In this document: positions 10,154 through 19,838 of the stretch, in pieces
Position numbering within the stretch: the stretch's first letter is position 1
How the letters are laid out: each line of letters starts with the position of its first letter
NCBI GenBank assembly: GCA_003550305.1
Contig: QKYT01000398.1
Span: forward strand, 1 to 30,705
Direction of reading: 5' to 3'
From: Glomus cerebriforme
Taxonomy: Eukaryota > Glomeromycota > Glomeromycetes > Glomerales > Glomeraceae
DNA length: 30,705 nucleotides
The notes under the pieces: model-generated
What the model was told of the DNA's origin: nothing
The model's database searches: none
The model's input: only the letters and a program-made list of their open reading frames with translations
Made by a program: the position numbers and the translations under genes

Positions 10154-11500
10154 CTTTTTATTATTAAAGAATATTACAACTTTGTTACACGAAAAAATAT
10201 AGTTAGTTAGTTTACCACTAAACTTAAAATTTGGAAAGCATGCACTGTACCAATTAAATTAAAAATTAATCGACTTAATAATTTTAGTGTTCCAATCCGA
10301 AGATCATCTTTTATTCGCTTCAATTTATTTTTTTTGTTCCGGGTCAAAGATAATCCGACTATCCGAATGTTACATCCGTTTTATTTGAACTCTGTTGATC
10401 TTGTTGATCTGCGCAAAGAATCGATTAGATGATGGGTCCGAATTCATTTATTTATAATCGATTGTTAGTCCGTAACTCGGCGTGGTAAATATTATATTTC
10501 GATCAAAGGTATAAATTGAATTATTTTCATCTTTTTTTTTTTTTTTAAAAAAAAAAAACTTTTATTGAAATAAAACGATTATGAAAACTTTCTTTTGAAT
10601 CCATAATTCAGATTTTTTGAAATTTTAATTTTTTAAAGCCATTCTTTGCTAGATTATATCTATTTTTTAAAATTTATTGTTATATGAAAATATTATTATA
10701 AATCATTATTATTAGTAATTTCTCTGGATTAATCGGATATTACTCGGTAAAAGCATGCACGCGCGGAAAAATTCACCAGTTAAATGCATTGCTTATAGTA
10801 ACTGAGAAGTTATCAGAGATTTACCCGATATAATTTTTCGACTCAGATCAATAAACTTTATTTGTTGTAGATTATTTAGCCTCTAAAGTTTAATGATCGT
10901 TTTTTTTTCGATGCAAGATAATCAGATGGTCGACACGAAATATGATGTGCATATTATTTTTGTCTATTTTTGGCTTTAAATTTATATGTATTTGTGTACT
11001 TCAAAAATAATTTGACAATTTGATTTATTAATAAAAAATGTTAAATAAAGAAATTTCATAACGGGTACATGATATACAATATCTCAAGTATTAGACGTTC
11101 AATTTATGATACTTCAAGAATTTTGTAAAATCTTCATTACTTGCGGATATAATTATATAACGCACGTACGTTTTATTTGAGCTTAATGATTACGGAATAC
11201 AAGTGAAATAATAATTTAATTTGATAGCTTCAATGTTTATTCTTTATAAGACCGTTTAAATTTGATTATTTCATATTAAAGCAAAAATTAATGGGAATCC
11301 TTTTGCCCATTCTGGCGTATTATACACATATATGGGATATACCATCTGATATTGTTCACAACTAAATTCAACTGTTGCATTGCCTATCAAAATTGCAGCG
11401 CACTTGTGAAAACAGGATAATCATGCTTAAAAATTGTAGAGAATCGTCGATTCTACTATGCTGTCTCGATTTTTTTCAGAATCGATTCCAATAATCATGC
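8753..11500. other. Long AT-rich gene-poor region
   Basis: Upstream DNA of the methyltransferase, then about 2.7 kb without a recognisable gene. Features are simple: TTATTATTA microsatellite at about 10121-10153, A/T runs (8331-8360, 9705-9750, 10534-10560), and TATA/TA runs at 9658-9690. A 65-codon minus-strand frame at 9288-9485 shows no domain and begins in ordinary spacer; it was not called. Confidence 0.45.
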
Positions 11501-11530
11501 TATAGAAAAGGATTAAGATTAACATTGAAT

Positions 11531-11945
11531 CCTAAGTCCTAAGGCAATTTATGCAATTGGTTCAAATGACTTGCTTGTCCTGATATAAGAACTCTGATGG
11601 AAGAATTTCAAAATAAGTACAATAGATCTTTAGATAAATTTATTATTGTTGATATAGCGTAAGTAATGAATGATATTATTTGAAGAATGATTCATGATTT
11701 TGTTGAAGCTGATTATATGTGCAATATTTGGAATTTAGAGTGTCTGGATGAGAATTTAAACAATGTTAAATGAATTACGTGGACTGAGAATTTGAGAATT
11801 CAGACTAGCAAATTTCTTTTTGCGCTGGAAATTGATATTTGAGAAATTTTTCGCTGCATTACAGTCGTTATTACAAAATATTGGAATATTTATTAAATGA
11901 ATAGAAGCTTATTTGACTCTAGCTCGAATTGTTCGTGCTATGACT
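11531..11945 (+). pseudogene. Decayed ORF of unknown family, all stops explainable as C-to-T changes
   Basis: One plus-strand frame (codons starting at 11531) reads as natural protein for about 130 codons if its internal stops are ignored. Recognisable stretches include LACPDIRTLMEEFQNKYNRS, LDKFIIVDIA, MIHDFVEADYMCNIWNLECL, ITWTENLRIQTSKFLFALEI and EIFRCITVVITKYW. Internal stops are TAA (11540), TGA (11567) and then TAA, TGA, TGA, TGA, TAA further on. Each could derive from CAA or CGA by a single C-to-T change. The frame ends near TGA 11943-11945, and a continuation upstream of 11531 is possible. No family is recognised; a transposon protein is likely because these decay in this way, but that is inference. 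Aromatic and acidic residues are too regular for spacer DNA. Confidence 0.45.
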
Positions 11946-12894
11946 GAAAAAAAATAATTAATCAAATTTTAGTTATAATTGAAACACAATGCAATTGAGC
12001 AACCTGACCGCATCAAATCTTAAAACCTATTTTTAAAAATGATAAATACTGTATGTTAGATAAATATAATTTGAATAACAATTGTATAAAAATTGGTTAA
12101 AATAATTTTAAAAATTTTCTGAACAACTGCCTCTTTTAACTTAGAAACCCTTTTTCTTGACATAAATTTACATATAACAATATTATTTTAAATTATTAAA
12201 TTTTTTAAAAAAAAATTTAAACCGGTGAATTTTCCCCGGTTAAGATAGTTATTTTCTTATTTTATTAGAAAAATTAAATCAAAAATCGGATGCGAAATAA
12301 ACAGAATGTGGATTTAAACATTAAAAATGTATAAATGCCTACATAATATTTAAATTAAAAGTTATGATAGTAAATATAAAACATTGTTATATTAATGCTG
12401 GCCAAAATTATGTTTTGATTTATAATTCTGCTTGAGGAAATTTGACCACTATATTTGGGACTTGATGCGACTAGGGTACTTGAGCTGTACGTATCCTATA
12501 CAATCAATAGGATTGGTCACTGCCGACGTCGCATCAAATATCAAAATAACTTTTGTAGGATACGACCTAGAAATGAATGAAATCCGCAATTTAGCGAAAG
12601 CCAATGATCCATAACGACAAAATTACTTTTAGTAATGCTGTAAAATTCAATCAAAAAGTTCTAATAACCAGATAATAAATGAATAATGAATATCTGAAGT
12701 ACAGTACAATTTTAGATACAGTACTCAAAAAAGTAATCAAAATGACAAAATTGCACCACATCAAATAGCTGCGCCACAAACCTAGTACATTTCGTTTAAG
12801 CATTGAACCCAATTATTACAACCAATAGAAATTCCGATTACCAGGAGGAATCTCATAAAAAATAGGGGTAAAAATTTGTGATTTCGCTTAACTG
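11946..12894. other. Spacer with interleaved inverted repeats near 12.5 kb
   Basis: AT-rich DNA apart from a GC-richer block at 12440-12610. That block contains TTGATGCGAC (12462-12471) pairing with GTCGCATCAA (12528-12537), and CGTATCCTA (12490-12498) pairing with TAGGATACG (12556-12564). The plus-strand frame over it (60 codons) lacks an ATG start and shows no domain, so it is not called as a gene. A TGGCCAAAATTATG word near 12399 resembles the 1.6 kb repeat cluster. Confidence 0.45.
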
Positions 12895-13375
12895 TTAATG
12901 TATTAGTTTTATTCGTGGATTTATAAATCCCAAAAAAGTTCGGCCATATGACTTCGCTTTAACCCAATTCTGACATTCTGACCCTAATCCGTTAATATTT
13001 TCTATGATCACATGCCGCTCGAGATCTTTTTTATGGTAATTTACCGTGACGCCCCATGAGTTATATTTTATTATGGTAAATGCAAAAAAAATTTTGAAAA
13101 TGACGCCTTTAAATATATATATATAAAATACATTGGGCTTTTGTAACACCAATTTTTATCTCATACTTAAAATCACGTGATAAAATTTTTTACTATAAAA
13201 ATTTTTTTCCATTTTTTTCAGGCGGCCGGGTCACGAGAATCTAAATTTTTGTTTGCCTGGCGTATTCACGCAGAAATAAAATTTAAAATTAATTTAATAC
13301 ACTTTCTTTTGATACAAGTTGAGATTCTACCAGCAGATCTAACAGCAATGAATGACTGTTTAGTCAAGTAAATGA
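12895..13375. repeat. Probable dispersed repeat, GC-richer than its surroundings
   Basis: A sharply bounded, less AT-rich stretch with words such as CATGCCGCTCGAGATC, GTGACGCCCCATGAG and AGTTCGGCCATATGACTTCG, followed after an AT run by CACGTGAT, a TATA-like tract and CAGGCGGCCGGGTCACGAG. Its composition, and my recollection of very similar text elsewhere in Rhizophagus sequence, suggest a dispersed non-coding or degenerate repeat. The overlapping frames (12895-13152 minus, 13177-13371 plus) show no domain. The recollection cannot be verified here, so the call is tentative. Confidence 0.35.
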
Positions 13376-15225
13376 GATTATCGTTTGGGTAAAGCAAGTA
13401 TTTTTACAATGAATATTTCGGAGTTTATTTTAACCCTTATAGAAACAAAAGTATATTTTGGAAAAATGGCGTTAAATAGTTCATAATCTTAGGTAATACC
13501 AAATGTTTGTGTAGCTATTTGTGGCTGAATCATTCATCTATTTGATCTAGATGATGATAAGAATTATTATTCCTTTTTTTGATCTAGATAAAAGGAATTG
13601 ATAACGAATTACTCGCGTGACATTATTAGGAAAGTATCATGGTTGAATTGCTCTCACATGATCGTTGCATGAATATCATAAACCTGCGATACAGCAAGTA
13701 CTTTTGAGACATGTATATTGCTTACATAAATAAAATCGATTTTTTTTTTAGATACACTTTGATTACTTATCCGTGTATCTATAAATTTTACTTGTAATCG
13801 GCAAAATAGACACTATCAGATTGATGTTTGAAGCTGATGATGTGGCATAAGTACTATATAATATAACACAAAATCAAAAAAAAATCATCTATTTTATATC
13901 AAATTAATCAAGCTCATCATCGTGTGAACAAAACTGCGTCTACTTGCTTTCAAAATTATATGTGATACGTTGCCACTTTTTTCCCTTCTTATAAAAGAGG
14001 ATCATCAAACCACCCACACATAAAAATGTCCCAATTTGTTATAAACACAAAATTTGGCATATCTGTTACAAAGTTGTAACATGTGTACAAAATACATAAA
14101 CAAATCACATATTTTGAATATAAAAACCTTCAATTGCAGCATCTTTTACAACAAGTTTGGTTTTCAAAATCAATTATTGCTTAGTTGACTGCATTCATCA
14201 TGTTGGGACGATAAATTTTATCATAAAATTAAGGATTGTTGGTCTCGTTAATAATTGTTCTTTTCACTCCAGTAAATAATGGGTACCTATACAATAATTT
14301 ACAAAACATTGAATATTTGGCCAAAAGTAGATACGGTAGAGCAATGTAGGGTTGACGGTCATTATTATGAATGAATGTACACAACGAAAATACGTTAAAC
14401 CGAATTTCAAATATTCCCCCAGCGAAATTATTTAAATTTAATATATGCAGTTAACGGATACCCATATAATAATTGCATATTAATATTTGACCAAAAGTAG
14501 ACTCGGTAGGATTTAGGATTTATACAATTTGATTTTACATAACATTTCTCATTACCTCCTTTAAAAAAAAAATTCTGCGTCACTTATTCCGGATCTGATG
14601 ATCGGAATTTTTGCCGACTATTAAAAAGGTATGACAATCATTTCGGAGGATTTCGGTAATGTAATAAACGAATGTAACATTAACCGGGAATTTATTTGAT
14701 CATATCAATCTCATATCTATCTAAGATGCGGAATATTTAGATTCAAGAAAATTAGATTGTTATTTATTATTATAAATCTAATTTGTATACATTTTTTTTC
14801 AATAGGATGTACGAAAAAACGAAATTGACAAACAACCATTCAAGATTTCAAATCAGAAAGTTGAATTTTTTGTAATCATATCATTTGGATTAAATGATGA
14901 TGATGTACAATATTAAAAAAAATGATGGATTACGGGATAATAATTTTTGATATTTTCTCATAAAGAAAAGAAAGGACAAGAGAGTCGTGTTACAAATCAA
15001 ATCATTAATAGATATTGGATTGTTGATTGATAGAATTTATTATTTTATTTGAAAACAGTTGTCGAATGCATCAAAAATAACATCAACCTTTTTGCATTAA
15101 AAAATTACATCGGTGAAACGACAATTAGGTTTTATATACAAGATTTTTTATATAAATAGAATAAAATATTCACCAAAAACAAACCATTTTTTAATCTACT
15201 AAAAAAAATATTTTTTTGTCACAAG
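13376..15225. other. Intergenic region before the Asn-rich ORF
   Basis: Apart from the direct repeat at 14.3-14.5 kb, this is AT-rich sequence without a recognisable gene. The end is probably the promoter of the next ORF: TATATAAATAG at about 15150 is a TATA-like element roughly 75 bp before its ATG. Confidence 0.4.
14277..14509. repeat. Two diverged copies of a roughly 60-bp direct repeat
   Basis: The segment at about 14277-14341 (GGGTACCTATACAATAATTT ... TTGGCCAAAAGTAGATACGG) recurs at about 14453-14509 (GGATACCCATATAATAATTG ... TTGACCAAAAGTAGACTCGG). The copies are about 175 bp apart in the same orientation. No coding frame covers them. Confidence 0.5.
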
Positions 15226-15588
15226 ATGAGCTCTATGGATAATATGAATAATAATCATCCGCAAATTGCTGGATTCATTAATAATTTGCAACCAACTGTT
15301 ACTCAAATGAATCCCTCAAATATTAATTTTTGTAATGGTGCGAACGGTTCAAATTTTCCCATGAGCAATTCGACACCTTACAATTACGCTCCTGATAATT
15401 ATAATGATCATAATTATCAACAGTCCGCGTCCTCTAATTCTTCAACCCCGCAAAATATACCGCAGCCTACTCAGTTTACTTCCCCGTTTAATTCTTTTAA
15501 TATCACCTTTAATTCTCCTCCACCAACCTTTAGTTTTGAATTTAAAGTTACCATTACGCCCGTTTCTTTTTCTCCAACGAATAATTAG
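15226..15588 (+). CDS. Small Asn/Ser/Pro-rich protein, function unknown
   Basis: A single-exon frame of 120 residues from ATG at 15226. It opens with MSSMDNMNNNHPQIAGFINN and becomes rich in Asn, Ser, Pro, Gln and Phe. The final third has Phe/Pro spacing (TSPFNSFNITFNSPPPTF) before a short beta-like FEFKVTITPVSF and the end. There is no signal peptide, membrane segment or known domain; the protein would be largely disordered. A TATA-like TATATAAATAG lies upstream and AAATAAAG near 15799 could be a poly(A) signal. Codons are less AT-biased than the spacer, which supports real coding. Low-complexity proteins like this are sometimes transcription-factor fragments, and a downstream exon cannot be excluded. 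Overlapping frames on both strands are shadows. Confidence 0.55.
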   Translation: MSSMDNMNNNHPQIAGFINNLQPTVTQMNPSNINFCNGANGSNFPMSNSTPYNYAPDNYNDHNYQQSASSNSSTPQNIPQPTQFTSPFNSFNITFNSPPPTFSFEFKVTITPVSFSPTNN

Positions 15589-17253
15589 AAAGCAAAAGAT
15601 CAGTTTCAAAAGATCATACTTATTCAATTTTTCAATATAATTATATTAAACTATGGAAAGTTAATTAATTAATAATTTTGTGATATATAACTAGTTACAC
15701 GTTCATTTTTTTTGAACCCTAGAATTTCGTTAATTTATTTACTTTTTAATTACTGATTTATTTTATTATCTCTCAAAAAATACTATTTTTGAATGAAATA
15801 AAGTTGAAATTTTTTTTTAAAAAAGGCTTTTTATAATATCTTCTATCATTGAATTCATGGCAGCAGAACGTATTACAGAAATTTGAACAACGTTTCTGCG
15901 AACCAAATACTCTTTAGTAAAAGTAGCAATATGATAGACTGCTGTTAAAAATAATTTAATAATGCTATTATTAATTCATAATTTTTTTCTCGTCCATTTA
16001 TTAATATAAATAAATAATGATTTCCTGATTACCAGATTGCCAGACGATTACTGGATGAATATTAGTAATTTTTCGAATATACCCTCTTACAATACGATTT
16101 GGATATCGAATTAATCGAATTATTGACATTCGATTGGAGCAGTAAAAAATTAAAAATTCAAATTTTATTTAGGCAATTCAACAATGAATTTTTGTTATCT
16201 TATTACATTAACATAATGAAATGTTGAAATCATTCAACGATTTTCTATTTAACCTTTTGATTGTCATTATATATAAAAAATTTTAATTGGGCACTAATTT
16301 ACTGACGTCAATCAGGCAGCCCGAAATTATAATTTCAACTGAAAATATTTTAATAAAATTTATACACTGCACTCATGCTTTTTATTTATTTATTAGAAAA
16401 TGATATTTTAAACCCTATAACTGATAATATGATTCACATGTTAAATTCTATTTGTATGATGTACCAAATGCAGGTCACCATTTAATATCACGGTGAATAT
16501 GTGAAATCTCTAAAATCTCTAAGATAATCAATTAAAATTATTATTATTTAAATTCTTTAAAATTGTGTCTCAAAATATCCGCTCTTTATGGTCTTAGTCT
16601 TTATATCAAGCTTATTTTTTGGACTATATGGTTTTTCATATTTCTTATTTAAAATCATTTATATAACTATGGCTAATCAATTATGATTAATCAACTACAC
16701 TTACTACAGTAATCGACTAATTGCATCCCATTACTACTTTTTGATAAAACTCATCAACGTTCACATCTTAACTGGAAATCCTTCCCATCCAAAAAATAAT
16801 TTAGAACATCTACAGCACGTTTTAGAAAATGCAAAAAAAATAGTAGTATCCCAAACGTAGCCATGTCCAATTCCGACTGGACAATCCTATGTCCGAAATT
16901 TAACCATATCCTAGTAAATTTTAAATGTTTAATATCTTAAATCACCATTTAAGACTGGGTTAGTTTGGGACATGGTAGAATTTGGGCTACGCATTTAGAC
17001 AATCTGTGATGTACACTTGGAAGGTTGGAAGCTTCCAATCAATTTTTTGTTCTATTAAAAGTGTAAATAATGCACAATTGCATATAACATATATATATAA
17101 GCCGCCCTCCCGTGTCTTTTTTAAATTTGAATCTAAAAGTTTACTTTATTCGGCCTTATGTATAAATTGGAATAAAATCTTTTGGTTTACAAAAATAACT
17201 CTCTTAAAGATAATATATTTTTTTATTTGAAATAAGCTTTTTTGCTTTAAAAC
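15589..17253. other. Intergenic region, no gene recognised
   Basis: AT-rich spacer. A weak foldback lies at about 16850-16995, where CGTAGCC/ATGTCC words on the left meet GGACATGG ... GGGCTACGC on the right. An 82-codon plus-strand frame at 16982-17230 crosses it but has no domain or codon signature and is not called. Confidence 0.45.
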
Positions 17254-17917
17254 ATGACAGCAACAACTGGAATAAGGACGAATGATTCAACTTAACTGTT
17301 AAAGAAATTGTCAATGAGGTAACCTAGTACTTTTATAAAATTTAGATTAATATATGTATAGCGGACAGAGTCACAGAGGTTAATAAAGAAAAAGAATTTG
17401 AGTTATATAATGATGCAGCTGATATAGGTGTACAAGATAATATTGATAATGGTGAAAAATGTGTTCTAATGAATTAGATAAAGTTTGTCATTGGTATCAT
17501 AAGGCAGCAGAAAATGATAATAAAGTTGCATTATATAAATTAGGTGAATTTTATGAATTGGGCCAAGGTGTTTGTAAAATGAAGGTAGAGCATTTGAATT
17601 CTAATCTAGGACTTGTAGCCTGAGTTGTAGGTGCTCAATACAAAATTGGATGTATTTATGATCATGGAATTGAAATAGATATCGATAAAGAAAATAGAGG
17701 TAAACGTGTACAAAAAGATGTGGATAGTGCTATTTATTGGTATAAGAAGGTTGTAGAAAATGGGTGTCAAGAATTTGAAGAAAAATTGAGTGCTCTTTTA
17801 AATCAACAAAAGAGTGAAACAAAGAAAATAAGATTTTTAACATTTTTATCAATTTTGTTTTTTTTTTTATTTTCTAATAATTCATTCATTATTTTTTTTA
17901 TTGATATTGTAATTTAA
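17254..17917 (+). pseudogene. Broken Sel1-repeat gene
   Basis: Beginning at ATG 17254, a short first exon (MTATTG ... LTVKEIVNE after a frameshift) is followed by an intron-like GTAACC...TATAG (to 17361). Then come Sel1-type segments in shifting frames: VCHWYHKAAENDNKVALYKL (from about 17489), GEFYELGQGV, AQYKIGCIYDHGI (from about 17635) and SAIYWYKKVVENG (17726). TAG near 17477 and TGA near 17622 interrupt the frame. These are the A-x-x-x-L-G-x-x-Y-x-x-G and WYxKAAENG signatures of Sel1 tetratricopeptide-like repeats, as in the intact kinase gene at 25.2-27.6 kb. The last 65 codons are open and end in a hydrophobic Phe/Ile-rich tail (about 17835-17914) that looks like a membrane anchor or accidental read-through. 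It may once have been an adaptor-type Sel1 protein; no kinase part is present. Confidence 0.7.
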
Positions 17918-18336
17918 GGGTTCGTTTCATTCTTGAGTGTAAAAATTTTATTTAGGTAATCAAATACAGTAAATCATATAGTGGTATTATCATGGTATTT
18001 TTTTTTTGTTTTGGTTACACTTCAAATTATTTGGATCTGGCTGGAATGAGCATATTTCAGTCTATTCCAGTTTTTAAACTGGACTTAGTACAGTGACTAG
18101 GTCTAATTTGACCAAGTTTGAGTTTCAATAAATTTGCAAACATTTAAATAATATTTGTAAACTTAATCATGTCATAATCAGCATGCGAACAAATTGCATA
18201 GTGATTTATCAAAAAATTCATTCTTGTTATTTATTTCGTTTGTACTTTCATTTATTTTTATAAAATTGTAAGGGTTATTATAATTTTGTTAACATAATTT
18301 TAGCAACAACTAACTAATTTTAAAAAACTAAATGAA
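17918..18336. other. Spacer between two gene relics
   Basis: AT-rich with no coding frame. Around 18035-18125 there are repeated words of the CTGGAATGAG / TTCCAGTTTT / AAACTGGACT type that can fold weakly. Nothing else was identified. Confidence 0.4.
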
Positions 18337-18477
18337 ATAAGATGTATTTATACTGGTGAATTTGATTTAACAAAGTAATTGGGTGAAGTCATTCTTGTAT
18401 TGTTAGTTGTACTACATATTGAAGAATTATTTAATCATGCTCAAGATTATTTAAAAAATTTTGCACTAATTTTTTAA
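18337..18477 (+). pseudogene. BTB/POZ domain fragment
   Basis: In one frame from 18337 the translation gives RCIYTGEFDLTK, a TAA stop (18373-18375), then LGEVILVLLVVLHIEELFNH and AQDYL, ending at TAA 18475-18477. The pattern YxYTGELDL-x(3-10)-LLVxxxxLxLEELxxxxQxYL is the C-terminal half of BTB domains of the BTB-Kelch/BTB-TLDc type, a large family in this lineage that serves as cullin-3 adaptors. The N-terminal half of the domain was not found, and the stop and lost residues make this a relic. It lies about 310 bp to the left of the transposon. Confidence 0.6.
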
Positions 18478-18789
18478 TTTGCTTGTTGCAGGAAATTGTA
18501 AAATAAATGGGTTGAATCTATCTGTAAAACAAATTAGAATAATCTTTTACATGTATACAATATTGGTTATTTATTCAATATTATTATTAAATACATATAG
18601 TAGCTTTATTTATTCATTTGCAATAAATAATTCTAAAGCTATATTTGATTGTTTTGTTGATATATTTAATTTTCATAATATAATTGTCCGAAGTGTAGCG
18701 TAGGACCTTTATTAATATGCAAAGTGAAACTGATTCCATCTGTCCCACCACGTGAAAATTGCAGCATGACGCGATTATGGTTATTTTTG

Positions 18790-19763
18790 TATGGCAAGAC
18801 GCTCTGGTCAAAAGTGCGTCATAAAACACAACGTATATACGTTATATTTTATGATGGGTTACCCCTATATTAATGGGTTAACCTGTTAATTTCATGGGTA
18901 AATCACCATAAAACATAACATCTATATGCTATAAAATATAACGTATATACATTATATCTTTTAACGATCCCTTAACCCCTAAAATTTTACTATTAAGGGT
19001 TATATTCTACAATTAGCACCCCATTTAATACAACAGGTACCCATAGTAATTTATAACATATACACGTTGTTACGTCTAATCATTCTCTTGATTCCTTTAT
19101 CTTAACTTTTGTTCTGAAATGAAAAATTAATTAAGTTTATAATGATAGAGGTAACAATAATTTATGTTTATTGAGTACAGTTCACTCTTTAATTGGTAAA
19201 TGGTATAATATTTTTAAGGTAAAAGATATTTTATTATTCAATTGAAGTTACAAGAACTGAAGAGAACTTAATAAAATTCTCAGGATATTTATACAAAAAT
19301 AAAATATAACAAAAAGATATTAACTATTATAAATATAATAAAAATAATAAATATGTTAAATATAATAAATATAATAAAGAAATTAAACATACTAAATATC
19401 TTAACTATCCTAACTATCACTAATATCATTAATATCACTACTATCATTAAGATCACTGTGATCATGAAAATCATGATCATAGAGTGGCACAATATGGCAC
19501 AATAAATCGGCGCAGTAATGTTTCATATTAACAACGTTATGTTTTACAACATATACACATTATGATTTATAATGTGTACACATTATTTTTACAACGTATA
19601 TACATTATATTTTATAACGTATATATGTTGTGCATCAAATTAGAATAGGCGTAAGTTTCAAATTGAGTTATATCAAATTGAAATTTGAGTCTGATGTGCG
19701 TCAAACTAATTTATTATTTGTATGTCAAATTGAAATTCATGATTTATGCATCAAATTGAAATA
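18790..19763 (+). repeat. Left terminal inverted repeat, interrupted by an AT-rich insertion
   Basis: The outer part (18790 to about 19077) and the inner part (about 19526-19763) both match the right arm in inverse orientation. Key shared words are CTCTGGTCAAAAGTGCGTCA, GGGTTACCCCT, GTTAATTTCATGGGTAA, ACTATTAAGGGT and, at the inner end, GCATCAAATTAGAATAGGCG. A perfect AACGTATATACGTT palindrome is at 18830-18843, with degenerate copies at about 18939, 19525-19600 and 19617. Confidence 0.8.
19078..19525. repeat. AT-rich microsatellite-bearing insertion in the left arm
   Basis: About 450 bp here have no counterpart in the right arm. They include a run of TATAATAAA-type triplet/nonamer repeats (19320-19380) and CTAACTATC/ATATCACTA repeats (19390-19450), and end with GATCACTGTGATCATGAAAA and GTGGCACAATATGGCACAAT. 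It may be a secondary insertion or the result of repeat expansion in the arm; alternatively the right arm lost it. Frames over it are low complexity. Confidence 0.5.
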
Positions 19764-19838
19764 TATTTTAAAAAAATGATGAAAGCAAATTACAATTAAA
19801 GCAAATTATAAATCTATCTATTATCTATCCAGTATATA

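Noticed and set aside
12432..12614. 60-codon plus-strand frame
   Set aside because: It lacks an ATG start and is better explained by the inverted repeats beneath it.
16982..17230. 82-codon plus-strand frame
   Set aside because: Crosses a weak foldback, has no recognisable domain, and ends in AT-rich spacer.
18479..18703. 74-codon plus-strand frame after the BTB fragment
   Set aside because: Hydrophobic AT-driven composition; it does not continue the BTB or BACK pattern convincingly.
19289..19492. 67-codon Ile/Met/Val-rich minus-strand frame
   Set aside because: Produced by the microsatellite insertion in the left transposon arm.
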